Part shown: in pieces, positions 12,431 through 23,852 of the stretch
How positions within the stretch are numbered: the first letter of the stretch is position 1
Layout of the letters: the number at the start of each line of letters is the position of its first letter
Source: Paramarasmius palmivorus
Taxonomy: Eukaryota > Basidiomycota > Agaricomycetes > Agaricales > Marasmiaceae
Assembly: GCA_037176845.1 (NCBI GenBank)
Contig: JAYKXP010000094.1
Coordinates: 62,001 to 126,000 of the forward strand
Length of the DNA stretch: 64,000 nucleotides
Reading direction: 5' to 3'
Program-made: the position numbers and the translations under genes
The notes under the pieces: generated by a model
The model's database searches: none
The model's input: the letters and a program-made list of their open reading frames with translations, nothing else
Told to the model about the DNA's origin: nothing

Positions 12431-12667
12431 TGTAATAGCTCCCTAGACGAGACGTCTAGGTATGGTAGCTTGGAGCCTTAGTTCACCCGAGACCTGGACA
12501 CAACGAGGTTTTTATAACAACGTAGGTACAAGTGCTGGGGCAAAGTAAGACTAACGAAGGTAAAGAAACGAGCTTGTTTATATAGTAATAGTCCGGGTAA
12601 ACGGGTAATGGGGGACCGGAGATTGTAAGGGATGCATAGATGGTGAGAAGTAGGCATAGGCGTTACA
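12431..12667 (-). mobile_element. Solo LTR (237 bp) with 5-bp target duplication
   Basis: Present in duplication copy 1 and absent from copy 2, so the empty site is seen directly at about 15895-15902. The insert runs TGTAA...TTACA, has the TG..CA ends of retroviral-type LTRs, and is flanked by TACGA at 12426-12430 and 12668-12672. The minus strand contains a TATATAA box followed by GTTATAAAAACC, so the LTR probably reads on that strand. No internal retrotransposon genes lie next to it, as expected after LTR-LTR recombination. Confidence 0.85.
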
Positions 12668-12743
12668 TACGAGGAAGATAATGAGCCCAGGGAAAAAGTA
12701 GTAGTGGTGACTTGTTCGCAATGGAGAACGGAGGTGGGAACCT

Positions 12744-13528
12744 TCAATACATGGTGTCGTACAAATAGCGAATATTATAGATAGGGGATGTGGTTAAACA
12801 GGCCTCCAATATATCACCTTCGGAGCAGCTGGGTAGGTAGTAATGACGAAAGGTGGAAGGATATACTGATTGGGACGCTTCTCACATGGGTCACTAACAG
12901 GAAGGAGATGGAGGTCAGTAATCATGCTCTCGCACCAAGGGAGAAACCACATACATTATAACCTGTCTATCCTTGCTCAATACATGCCAACCGGTCTTCG
13001 TGCGCCATCTAGAGTTGGTGAGCTTCAGAACATATTGGTACTGGGCTTGTGAAGTAGAAGAAGAAGAGTAGTCTGTACTGTGAAAATCATCAAAGCGATA
13101 CGGGAAAAACACCAGACCATGGCCAGGCTGCGAAAAGCATAGAAGATATAATACGGTATAAAGTTTGCAGACAGACACTTACTCGCAACGGCTCATCCAG
13201 ATCTAGGAGACGCTGAATAAAAAAGACATGAAAATGAGTACTTCTGAGTCTGGGGAAGAGAGGAGGGAGAGTAGAGGATGGTGGAACGAGAGGAAGTCGC
13301 GTCAGGGCAAAGGGCGGACATGTGACGTAGCCCACTTCAGGGCAGGTCAAGATCAGCTAGAGCCAAAAAAAAAATTTTGAAATTCACGTCTGTCGCGTTA
13401 GGTTTCATTATTTGGATTCCCTGTTCCCGTACTGCCATATACCCTTGAGAGCCTGCATTTACCCGCATCACCCGCCAATACCCCGCCAGCCTCCAGCTAC
13501 CCGCTTAGTTTTGGCTGGGCCTCAAACT
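12744..13528. other. Spacer between duplication copies
   Basis: No gene is seen. It contains an A-run followed by TTTTG at about 13366-13379 and a pyrimidine-rich stretch at about 13440-13500. Open frames here are short and share no features with known families. Confidence 0.4.
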
Positions 13529-13997
13529 CGAATGTAGTTGATACCTTTTTAGCCCTCGATTCCCTAGGTCTGCTATGCCGCGGCGGTGAGTTGCAGCAAC
13601 TAACTTCATATCTCATTCGGTCACTCGGACATTTCTATTCTCTAGCCCAAGTTTGAGTGCCTAGCACTCCGAGTCGCTGTCTATTGACAGAAAACATTTT
13701 CACCCGCACCGTAATGTGACATGATCTGTACAGAATCAGTCCGACGCTCTTCTCCGATCGATGAGCTTCAAATGATTCCCATGACGAGTGTGATCCATCG
13801 AGACTGTCTATCAGCTGCCAATCTCTGTTGGAGTCCGGCGCAAGAGCGCGTTGAATGTGAGCGTGACGCCCACAGAACCAAAGACTTCGCGTTCGCCGGG
13901 CAAGCTTTACTCGAGGATGTGCTGTTTGTATAGATCTTCTGCTTTTATGCGGAAGGTAGCAAGGCCGCAACAGAAATCATAGAAGAGAAGCATGACA

Positions 13998-14362
13998 TGT
14001 TATTACGAGTTCGGAATGTAATGGAGATCTCGTTCTTTATGGGGGGAAAATTCGTGGCATCTATCGGCATTTTTTCCCACGCGTCCCGCGCCTAGTTTTG
14101 GAGTAGTTTTGGCCATGCGGCGGGCCGTGGTTCCGGCACAGGCAATCTCTTAAAGAGGGACACATTGAGGCCCCAGGGTGTTGTTATTTAGCAAAAAATC
14201 AAGCTATGTGAGTGAGTTGCAAACCCCTAAGTATCCAATCACTGATTAATTCTAAACTGCTAAACCTGTACATAAAAATCCCCTTGAATCGAACTCGGCT
14301 TGTTGGAGGTTCACTCCGACCCACTCCAAGCTAGTCTAGAAAGCTCAGGTGGTCACGGTATA
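13998..14362. other. Copy-2-specific insertion (about 365 bp), unclassified
   Basis: Relative to copy 1 (break at about 10804-10828), copy 2 has about 365 extra bases between the upstream block and the text TATTCACCGCTATCAGCGC. The ends are blurred by small differences and I could not find convincing inverted repeats or a target duplication. It could be a degraded mobile element or sequence lost from copy 1. Confidence 0.45.
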
Positions 14363-14531
14363 GCTATTCACCGCTATCAGCGCCCGATCAACTGCTAACA
14401 TCACCAACAGCTTAACATACACCGAACGGATTGATTAATGAAAAATGAACTCGTGAAAGCCAGTATGCATGGCTTACGATATAGAACAGGATAGTGCATT
14501 ATAAGCCCCGTGTCTCGTTGCTGATCCCTCG

Positions 14532-15708
14532 ATGGAGCCCGACGTAGACCTCATGCTAACCGACTCAGCTGCAACTACTTTCCGTCTCGTTGGGTCTTAT
14601 GTGACCTTTGCGACAATGGGGGTGAGTTGTTCTTTAATTCTTTCGGTTTACTTATCCTAGGAAAACCTAGATGTATCTGTGGGATATCTTTATCAATCTG
14701 GGTAACGAATATCGCTTTATCTTGAGATGGAAATTCGGATTCGTGACGTTTGTATATTTTTGGGCCAGGTGAGCCCTCTATAGGCGAAGGGGGAAAAAGT
14801 TGATGCTAACTCCTGTGTATAGATATGCCACAGTCCTGTCTCTAACAGCAACTATCCTATTTTTCAGTGAGTCCTAATTAGTCCCTCGCTGATAGTTGCT
14901 CAGAATTTTCTCTGCTACCTAGCGATGCCTCTGGGTGAACATTGCTCTACCGTAGCCACAGCCATTCTTTCATTTCTCACAACATTCATCACCGCCGAAA
15001 TGACTATGCTCTTCTATCGTTTGAGAGCCCTTTTTCGTGGTCAAAACGGTGTCATCAACATATTCCTCTCACTCCTTCTCATCGTCATAGGCCTTTCAGC
15101 GTTCACCCCTTTGGCTGGACGCGCGTATCCAGTGAGTTCCACAGATTTACACTGCACCGCATCAGTGAACTTGAAACTCGCTGGAGCGCTGCTCGTCGTA
15201 CCCTGGCTCTTCAGCACTCTTGTCTTCGTCGCTGTTTCCTACAAACTCTTCACGCTTACACCGCCGGTACCAGAGGGTAGGGCATTTGGTTGTGAAGAGA
15301 AACCTTTCATTCGGTTCAAAGCTTTCTGGAGAGCAAGAAATTTACCGATGCTTTCGAGGACACTTGTACAGGATGGCCAACAATACATCCTGTATGTTTT
15401 GGTCCATACATTTACATTGAGAACAGTCCACTGAATATAACATGCCCAGGATACTACTTCTCTCCACGCTGGTGACAGTCCTTCCAATGACAGTCAAAGA
15501 CATCCCAGTCATATATAAATTCATCTTTGTTGCGCCGCACGTTGCAATTGAGAATTCTATGAATTCCTACATGTTTCGTAGCCTCAGAGCAACGTATCTA
15601 CAACCGACCCTTAGCCTTTCCGAACCAGAGTCCCAGTCAACGGTGCATTTCAAGTCTGGCACTGTCGGGGTAGAGCGAACACAAGGAGATTCACAGGGTT
15701 CGGTTTAG
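14532..15708 (+). CDS. DUF6533 membrane protein, copy C
   Basis: Exons 14532-14621, 14671-14768, 14823-14866, 14923-15391 and 15450-15708 give 319 residues. The protein is closely similar to copy B: YVTFATMG, WDIFINLGNEYRFILRWKFG, FVYFWARYATVL, MPLGEHCSTVATAILSF, GGAL-type helices and VTVLPMTVKDIPVIYKF. Differences from copy B are mostly conservative and the frame is kept everywhere, so both copies seem to be held as functional genes. Intron positions are identical to copies A and B. The function of the family is unknown. Confidence 0.87.
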
Positions 15709-15983
15709 TCATGCACATATCTTTATGTAGTATTTCTACGCGTCTGCACACTGTATATCTAGGCAGCTTGAATGAATGTATCATCGTACAGCTCTGTCAC
15801 GGTTTTGCGCAAAGATCGCCTGAGTTGATGTAGCTCCATTGAAAGGGCGATTGGCGAGGAGAAGGCCATGGAAGTACCCCAAGTGATGATAGCAACTACG
15901 AGGAAGATAATAAGCCCTGAGAAAGAAGTACTTAGTAGTGGTCACTTGCTGTTCGTAATGGAGAACGGACGTGGGAACCTTTT

Positions 15984-16738
15984 TCCAGAATGCGCGAGCT
16001 TGAGGGCAGGCCCGGCCCAAAGCGCTTGAACATGTACCCACAACAACGCGATCCTCAAGCTGTCTACTGAATCGCATAAGTATGATGAATTGATTCTTCA
16101 GGATGTGCCATTGTCCGTATTCTTCCTGCCATTTTTCAATCACGCTACTAATACAGCTCCTTGACAGCGAGTGCCATCCAAATTGCCGGCCTTTTTTCTT
16201 TTCGCGAATCAGAACGTTTGTGCCTGCGATAAGTACCTCTCTCCCGCTACCCTGTCATTCTCTCCAATTCAAAAGTAGTCGCTTATTCTGACATTGAGAC
16301 CCTAGCAGCAATCAAGGGCTGATGTGAGCCTGTTTTCACTTGATTTTCAAACATGTTTTTACTTGGAGACGGCAGGAATTGAGAAGGTTTATGGAATCTG
16401 ATTGATGAGAGAGTGCTCATAATCAGAGAGATGTTCTTGTCCTAGCTTCTAATTCTCTATGAATGCTCTGACTGATGGACTCGGATGTTCCCTGATGTTC
16501 CTCGGAGGTAACTCCAATCTTGTACACTTGTACATCCGAAATATCTCAACTGGCGATCATGACGCGGCTTAGATCTGCCGAACCATATCCTCTCCAGCTC
16601 AGGGACGGATGACTATCACCCCGACGTTCACCTATGTTTCAGCTCCACAATGTCTTAGTTCCTGGAAACCAATTTTCTGGCATCTCATCGGTCCTGAACA
16701 TCTACTATTACTCCTCCGATCGCTTCATACTAGTGCAC
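15984..16738. other. Intergenic, upstream of DUF3455 gene
   Basis: Non-coding stretch with no recognised element. It contains the distal promoter of the DUF3455 gene. Confidence 0.4.
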
Positions 16739-16746
16739 AGTATAAG
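16739..16746 (+). promoter_or_regulatory. TATA-like box
   Basis: AGTATAAG about 100 bp before the ATG at 16844, followed by a pyrimidine-rich leader. The position suits a fungal core promoter; this is inference from sequence only. Confidence 0.4.
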
Positions 16747-16843
16747 TAGAGCACCATGAACTTGGCTTTACTCAGATTAGCTCTCTCCCACTGCAGCTGT
16801 CCCTCGTCTTTCCTTTAACCCCATCTTCCATTCGCTCACCACG

Positions 16844-17605
16844 ATGAAGTTTGTCTCGCTTTCCCTAGCCACTTCCTTCTTGGCCTTGGGCGCAAACGCT
16901 GCCCCAACCACGACCCTATTCTGCGATGTCTCCAGCATGTCCGTTCCTTCATCGGGCTTGTCCACACAGAATGGCCCGACGAAATACTTGCTTTATGGCG
17001 CCGGAGTTCAAAAGTACACTTGCGGTGATGATGGCAAATACGCGTGCGTACCCTTGCTTCGCGTTTCTTGACATGGATTAAATTCTATTACTTCCTGATC
17101 AGCTCAAATGGAGCAGACGCCGAGCTATACGACATCTCTTGCACATACGACCCTAACGTCGGTTTCGTCGTATTGAAACCCGAATACATCGTTGGGAGAC
17201 ACTACTTCATCACCAATCCCATCACCGGATCTGGCCTGAGCCCGAAATGGGATCTGATTTCGGCTTTCCAGAACGACGATGCGTACGTCGTAGGAGCAAA
17301 AAAAGAAAATGTTCCCGCAGTGTCGCCGCGCCCTGATGTCGACGTCGATTGGCTCTATTTGAATAATGTTGAGGGCGACCTTGCGAATGAGATCTTCAGG
17401 ACGAATACGTCGGGAGGTCAGCCTCCTGCTTCGGTATGTTACAGAAAACACTGTCCGTCCACCAGAGTGTATTAATGTCTAGGCAGTGCACGCCCGGAGA
17501 AAGTGCTTCTGTTTGGTATCATGCCTTCTACTGTAAGTGAAGACTATTTTCTTGAAAGGAGCTGTCTGAAATTACGACCTAGGGTTTACTGGAGGCTCTA
17601 TCTGA
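16844..17605 (+). CDS. Secreted DUF3455 protein
   Basis: Four exons (16844-17043, 17103-17433, 17487-17532, 17583-17605) encode 199 residues. Residues 1-20 form a signal peptide (MKFVSLSLATSFLALGANA). The mature part has the DUF3455 landmarks: YLLYGAGVQKYTC, AELYDISCTYD, a conserved His in GRHYFITNP, WDL, then DVDWLYLNNVEGDLANEIFRT, GGQPPASCTPG, and a C-terminal SVWYHAFYWF. DUF3455 proteins are small secreted fungal proteins, sometimes mislabelled malate dehydrogenase; their activity is not established. Length and motif order fit the family, and all splice joins keep the frame, so the gene appears complete. Confidence 0.88.
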
Positions 17606-18695
17606 GTCACCTACACCTGCTACTCGGAGAAGCGACATACGTACATCCTGTAAAAGAGCGCCCATCAAGCGCTCAATGCCATTCCTTGAATCATCGTTTC
17701 CTAAGGGACATCCGCGGCGAGCTTCGAGTTGATACAGATCCATGTTGAGTCATTGATGTGAAATTCTCTCTCAAACCGCTTAAGAATTCCATCTTTCGTC
17801 GAAGCTCATAGATGACGAAGGGCTTCAACCTCTCATGCTGTCCAGAAGCAAGAGTGAGTTCATTTCCGAGTTCTCCGAGACCATGCGTATGAAGTCCACG
17901 CCTCCGGGTCTATATCGGACCCCGCTATTGTTCTGTAGCATTCAGATTCTTGCCAATTTCAACGGCTATACTCGTTCGAAAAGGATCCTCGTTCAAAGAG
18001 GCTTCTGCCACCTCCTGACGCCCTAGACTATTCTCGATACTTGAATTGGTTCTGACGTAGGCACATGCTTTGATGAGACACTCCAAGGACTCCTTTAATG
18101 CTCAAAAGAGGTTGGCCCAGTTCTGATGTCTCTTTCTGCGCCGCATAGTCGGAACAGTCTGTAGTGGCGTTAGGTCAAAAGTATATCAGTGGCTAATATT
18201 GCATATGAGTGAATATAACCTTACCTCGTAGTTAACATTCATGCTTCGTCATGCATTCTAGAAGCCCAGGGGCCAGACCTTGTACCTTGCCGTGCTAACT
18301 CACTCTCGCCTTTCAATGTGGATCGGTCAAAATATCATTGATGGATACCCTATAACAACATTAAGAGCGCTAAGGTACAACCATATGGTCAGATTGTTCT
18401 TATCATATATTGAGCACATTAGGATGTATCATATGGAGCCCTCAAGAATTAATCAACGAACGCTCTATGCATATGTATGCCATGATCCTGTATCCCGAAC
18501 AACCAACAGAATAGAGACCCTTCAAGAAATGCTTTCTACGTAACGTATGTAACTCTCACAGAGTCCCACTCTCCCTTATCCGAGCTCCACGAAAACGAAA
18601 CCTAAAGCTTGTTGGACACTATTATCACCGGCCTCTTGATTGATACCAATTTACCGTACAGACGGTCCATGGCAAGAAAAGAACACTTTCTCTAT
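17606..18695. other. Gene-poor spacer
   Basis: About 1.1 kb with no exon chain on either strand. Open stretches at 17835-18026 and 18280-18543 look random. No RNA gene or repeat is recognised. Confidence 0.4.
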
Positions 18696-20930
18696 TCAAG
18701 AATAGAATCCCGTACCAGTCGAAGAAATATGCCCTGAATATTTGCCCTGAAAGTGACCGATCCTCGGTCTGTCGTAGCTCGAAGACCTCTGTGGCATGCT
18801 ACTCCCTATGAGAGCTCGAGCGCTTTGAGATGAGAGCTGACAGACAGAAGCGTAAGCGTTGCGACATGCGTAATCAAATGCGACCTTTGAACTCACGACG
18901 TATTGAGAATCAGATTCAGAGCCTACACCTGAATACGATGAAGGCATGGACGGTCTACGTAGAACATACGAGGTATGACCAGGATCTGGGAACACAGATT
19001 CCGAGCCTTGCCGACATCTACCAGGAAGCGAGGGTGTTGATCGTGACCCGGTGAGGCCTCTAGGCGCCGAGGAATAGGAATTATGGGTTGTAAAACCTCG
19101 TTCAGGTGCTGGTGCGACAGAATATGGCTGGCGTGGGCCATACCTATTATCGCCGAAAGGTGGATTACGAAGAGACGGGCGTTCGTTGTGTGACCAACGC
19201 TGCGGCGGAGTCCATTCGCTTGTAGAATGGGAATGGTTGATCTGTCTGTCAGGTACAGCTGACTCGGATGGATATGTCAAAGATGATGTCTGACTCGAAG
19301 TCGTGACAGATAAAGAGGGAGGAAGACTTGGGAGACCAATGGGAGAAGCATAATGGTCACTCGCTACGCTATGGACTTGATGATTGACGTTCTGATGCGG
19401 ATAAGAAGCCCCAGTGTTAGAGAATGTGGAATCCCGACGTTGAAGATGATACTCGTTAGCGCCGACAGAGCGTGTTGTCACAGAACATGCTATCATCGAA
19501 AAATTTGGGGTGAGAACGGTATATGAAAGAATATGACGAAAAAGACATACAGGCGTTGTCTGCAATGCGGCCATGACCTCCTTTATTTAGCATAGAAGTG
19601 ATAGGGTATCGATGGCGGAGGTCTTTCGGCGGAGATCCAGGCACACTGTATCCCGACAGCTGATTCCGAACACGTTCTGCGTTGCATGCATAGGGACTAG
19701 AGCCATCTGCTACACATACAAAGTGTTAGTTCAGGAGCTAGTTGGGAAGCGAAGAGAACAGCATATACAGTTCAGAGGTCCAGAAGATGAGGGACGACAA
19801 GTCGAGTCGGACGACAATACGAGTCCTCCGAATGGGATTCCTTGAGGCGACGAGCAATGACTAGAAGGAGAGGGACACGAGAACTCAGCTGATGACTGAT
19901 TCGACGAAATACTCGATGGAGTGGAATGTAAGCGGAAACGGTTACTGTCCGAAGCGTAGGCGCTAAACCTGTCTACGCCGTCTATCGAGCCTGATGGTCG
20001 TTCTTTGATTGCGTGAACGCCCAAAAATGGGTTCTGAAACCCATCTCCTGATGTTTCATCGTTTGGAAGAGGTGGGTATTGCAACTCCGGAGATGAAAGC
20101 GAAGCTTGCGACGAGCTGCAAAGGAGAGGCTTTCTCTCTTCCATCACAGCGCCGAATACATCAGACCGCCCCTCTCCACTGGTCTCAGAGCAGCTGTCCA
20201 TGCTGTCCATCACAAGGAGCTCGACTTCGTCCTCTATCCCATCAACAGTATATCCGTCCAGCTGCCACTCGAAATACCTCGGTTCCTCGTCCAGTGGCTT
20301 AGGCTCCGTCCCGTCCCATGTCACGTAGACATCTGGTTTGGGCTTGGAGTGCAGTGCAAAAGGGTTCAAGCGAAAAGAATTCATCATTTTGCGGGCTTCC
20401 GGCGTTGCATGTGTGGCTCGCAATGGTACTGCTGATGGCGGAGCAAGCTGCTGCGATTGCATGAACCTCTCCACAAGCTCAGACTGCGATTCGGGTGAAC
20501 GAGATCGTCGTCCATGATACGAAGGCTGGAGAGAGGAAGGCTTGTGTACAGACGATGAAGGAAGGAGCGGCTCGATAATGAAGCGTGGGGAAGATGACGG
20601 TGAACTAGGCTCTAGTTTAACGCGTTCGTTATCAAGCTGTGGGGGCACGGGTGAAGGGGAACTAAGTTCGGTAAGCGGGGAAGTTTCGTTCCATAACGGT
20701 ACAACAGAAGACGACCGAGGACGAGAAGGGTCTATCTCATCGGTTAGAAACTACGCCGCAAGTTCGAAGCATAAAAAGAGGATCTCACCATTCAGGTCCA
20801 CCAATTGCCTTCGATATGACACCGACTCTGGTAAGGACGTCGAGGGAGACCCATTACATTGCGAGGTGCCGGCGTTATCCGATTGTGACCATTGTGAGTA
20901 CCAGGTCTCGTCGTTGGGCCAAGGATGCAT
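18696..20930 (-). CDS. Ser/Pro-rich hypothetical protein
   Basis: Family not recognised. A four-exon model starts at ATG 20930 (MHPWPNDETWYSQWSQSDN). An in-frame TAA upstream supports this start. A 51-nt intron with a weak GTGGAC donor joins the first exon to a long exon whose frame is open to about 19745. Two further introns with GTATAT and GTATGT donors lead through a conserved-looking piece (SPYACNAERVRNQLSGYSVPG, about 19640-19700) to the last exon ending at 18696. The protein is about 690 residues, very rich in Ser, Pro and Arg, with acidic patches (DGIEDEVELLVMDSMD). It is probably disordered and could be nuclear or regulatory; that is a guess. Codon frame is consistent across all joins. 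Confidence 0.6.
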
Positions 20931-21107
20931 GCGTGCAAATTAGGGAGGCGAAGCGAGAGCGGGAATCCTGGACTGACAATGCACTGGTAAAGTATTGAAA
21001 GCAAACGCCAGGAATCACTACATCAACCGAGGATCACAGAAACGATTTAAATTGGATGTATCTGTAGATCGCCATGTTCCAGGGGCGGCATGGTTCCTGC
21101 AGTATCG

Positions 21108-21446
21108 CTAGAATTCTGTTGACTGAAAGGCCTCATTCCAGTCCCATGGGTCTCCAATGTCCTGCAAATATCGGGACAAGTATTCGGTCCACTTTCCTTT
21201 TTGAGTCGAGCTCCTCGAGGGATCCACATCGGTTGATAGCTTCTTACGCCGCATGTCCGAATGTGATCGTGAACCGTGAAATGAGAGAACTATCCTGAAG
21301 GGGTATTTACACTCCGACCGCGCCCGGAGAATTCGGCAATGGCCGTTCGAGCTCAGCGATAGTGGATGGAAAATGAAAAACAAAACTTTCGGTAACCAGA
21401 CTTTGAGAGAGGAAAGGGACTTACCCGATAGTACAATAGCCGGCAT
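21108..21446 (-). CDS. Possible small two-exon gene
   Basis: A short first exon from ATG 21446 (MPAIVLS) can splice with a GTAAGT donor to an exon reading SFHGSRSHSDMRRKKL and later YLQDIGDPWDWNEAFQS, ending in a TAG at 21108. The second exon looks protein-like, but the whole is under 90 residues and no family is recognised. It could be a gene fragment. Confidence 0.25.
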   Translation of the reverse strand: MPAIVLSGKSLSSLKVWLPKVLFFIFHPLSLSSNGHCRILRARSECKYPFRIVLSFHGSRSHSDMRRKKLSTDVDPSRSSTQKGKWTEYLSRYLQDIGDPWDWNEAFQSTEF

Positions 21447-23852
21447 TCCAACTGGCTCTACAGAATCCCTAACCGAAAGAAACGACGAGCACGGACATCA
21501 GTATGGTTACCATTCGACAATCAAAGGAAAACCCACTTTGTTACTTTCCGTGGATGCAGGAGGCCTAATCATGGGAATAATGCACGCAAACCTATCGATC
21601 GTTTGATATTCGAGCAATCGAACACATAGAACACTGCTATATGACGGAACGCTTTGCTTTGACTGAAGTTATTGGGTGGCATAAAACATGATTTATTGAA
21701 TCGCTTTTCACGATTCCGATGTCATCGCTCTGTGTACTGATGTCGTCCAGGGATGTAATGATTGACGAAAAGAACCTTGTACGCACCTAGACCTGGGGTA
21801 TGAGTCTGAGTTGAATCACCGAAAGTTTAAAAGACGTCGGCAGCGATTCGTCGAGCAGGCGGAAACACTTTGACCTCAAAGGAGGAATATACGGCCATCA
21901 ATAGTGGCGCGGCAACATTTTCTGTGAGAGAACATTGACTTTTGTTCAGATGGTATCGACGTGGATCAGGAAGTTTGAGACGTTACGATATGCACCAGGC
22001 TTTCATCATTGCGTTGTCCACACGAGTCATACATATCTCGGTCAATCGGCGTTGCACAAAGCACGCCAGTCCCAGCAAAGAATACCCGGTGGCGTCCAGT
22101 CCAGACACAGGAAGAATGGAGACATTGGTCCCGCAGTCACTGTCCCAGAGAAATTTCAAAATGTCATTCGAGGACGAGCTCCAGAGGAAGCGCCACTTTG
22201 TCGGGACCTTGGCAGTCAATGAATTGTCGCCCTTGATTTTTCATTATCCTAATGGTCGCCATGATCATTGATCCAGCACCAATCCCTGAGTTCGATGTCT
22301 ATAATTCAGTCCGTAAGCGTTACCTACGAACACATCGGGGAGTCTAAATTCATGAATATATTAGATCACCGATACATAACAGAAATTTTGTCTTACTTAC
22401 GCCATTTGTATAGAGGCCAGAGCGGTATCACCTGGTATCACAGCAATTTCGATTATTTCCCGGAGTGCTGATAAAACAGGAAGTTGAGCGGGCCATGCGA
22501 AAATACAGTTCTTCGCAGAAGTGAAAAAAATACACGTACTATTCCAGGCGTGCAAACCGTAAACACTAGCCGTGAGGCAAGACGATATTCGAGCCGTGGG
22601 CCTCCGGTGTAGAACGTTTTGAAATCAGGACTGCGCCGATGCTCCTGTGTTGATTCATTTCAGCTACCAATCGCTCAGCGTTTTGAAAGGACCGGCCTCA
22701 GAAGCAGCGAAGCTAACCCTTTGTAGGAGTCATTCTAAGAAAGCAACATCGCTGGTCAGTACGATCTGCGTAAATGACATTACAGACAGGCGCTTCATGA
22801 GATGAAGCTCAGCCGACTGTTGCAGAAACGCTCGGGCCGTGAGTATGCGCGGTTTAGGCGCAGTTGAATCAAAAAGCGCTGACTTTAGACCGGAAGAACA
22901 AGGGGAACGGTTCCGTGGATTAAGAGCGAGGAGCCGAAAACGGTAGAAGTTCCGAAGACATCAACTTGGGCAGCGACGCAGGAACCATGCTTCCAGAGAC
23001 GCATGGTGTTTGTAGTGCGAGTCGAGCGTCTTTCTATGACCGAGAAGGCAGCATTTTAGGAGCATTCGAAGCCCATAGTTCCGATAGATCGTCCCATCCA
23101 ACATATTCATTTAACTAGACAATGTGCTGGGGTTGTTAGGCCAAATAGAACGAACCGCAATCTAGTTAGCTTTCAGCGCAGTCGCACAAAAATGAAGTGG
23201 AAAAAGGACACCAAATCGAGCTTAGCACCTAATTTCATCCAGGAGTTGAAGCAATAATACGTACCGAAGGTCAGCAATAATCACTTCAGGAATCAGTCCA
23301 CAGGAGATCCATGGCGCGATCTTGAATTTTCTGAATGGTGCAAAAGAGAGCCCACGGGTCAGGCTTGTAGCTCCCGGAAGCAAAGTCCAGATAGAGACTG
23401 AGGGAATGTGCAGGAATGTGCCTTGCGATGATCTGAGCTTTGGCACTTCATCTATCTGTCAGCTTCTGAGAACCCAAGAACCATAGGCACATAGCAGATA
23501 CGTAGTCATGAGGCGTCGAGAGCTGCGATAGTTTCGGACAGCATTTGATGTATTTGCGTCCAATTGGTCCGCGTACTGCAAAAATATGATTAGGTCCTTA
23601 GAGTTCGACAAATTGCTGTTAGGCGCTCTTGTCTATCTCGTACCTCTGTACAATAGCTGAGAGAGAAAACAGGGAACATTTGAATCGCCGGGCGGGGGAG
23701 GAAACGCCGAACGTGTCGAGCCTTGAAGGTGAGGGTGGTTCCAGTTCAAGTTTTTGTTTACTCGTATATTTCTTCGGCGCTTAGACGCGGTGCTGCACGT
23801 GCACGTGCCATATTCCTTCCTTCCGTTTCACTCGGACACAGTGCGCCCTCAC
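21447..23852. other. Gene-poor region with possible coding relics
   Basis: No intact gene found in 2.4 kb. On the minus strand, stretches at 23446-23222 (PKLRSSQGTFLHIPSVSIW) and 22219-21983 look slightly protein-like but are broken by stops and lack usable splice sites, so they may be old gene remains. Confidence 0.35.

Larger units (their letters stand above)
10379..12743 (+). repeat. Segmental duplication, copy 1
   Basis: Direct repeat of 13529-15983. It starts at the shared text CTCGAATGTAGTTG (the preceding bases are unrelated) and ends near GGGAACCTT at about 12741. It carries about 600 bp of upstream sequence, a whole DUF6533 gene and about 560 bp downstream. The copies differ by scattered substitutions, a solo LTR present only here (12431-12667) and about 365 bp present only in the other copy. 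Confidence 0.88.
13529..15983 (+). repeat. Segmental duplication, copy 2
   Basis: Second copy of the unit described at 10379-12743. The homology includes the upstream non-coding block (for example GCCGCGGCGGTGAGTTGC at both sites), the whole DUF6533 gene and the downstream block TCATCGTACAGCTC. This copy lacks the solo LTR and carries extra sequence at about 13998-14362. Confidence 0.88.

Noticed and set aside
20648..20650. GTG as start of the Ser/Pro-rich protein
   Set aside because: The frame stays open upstream and joins an ATG exon at 20930 through a 51-nt intron; nuclear genes normally start with ATG.
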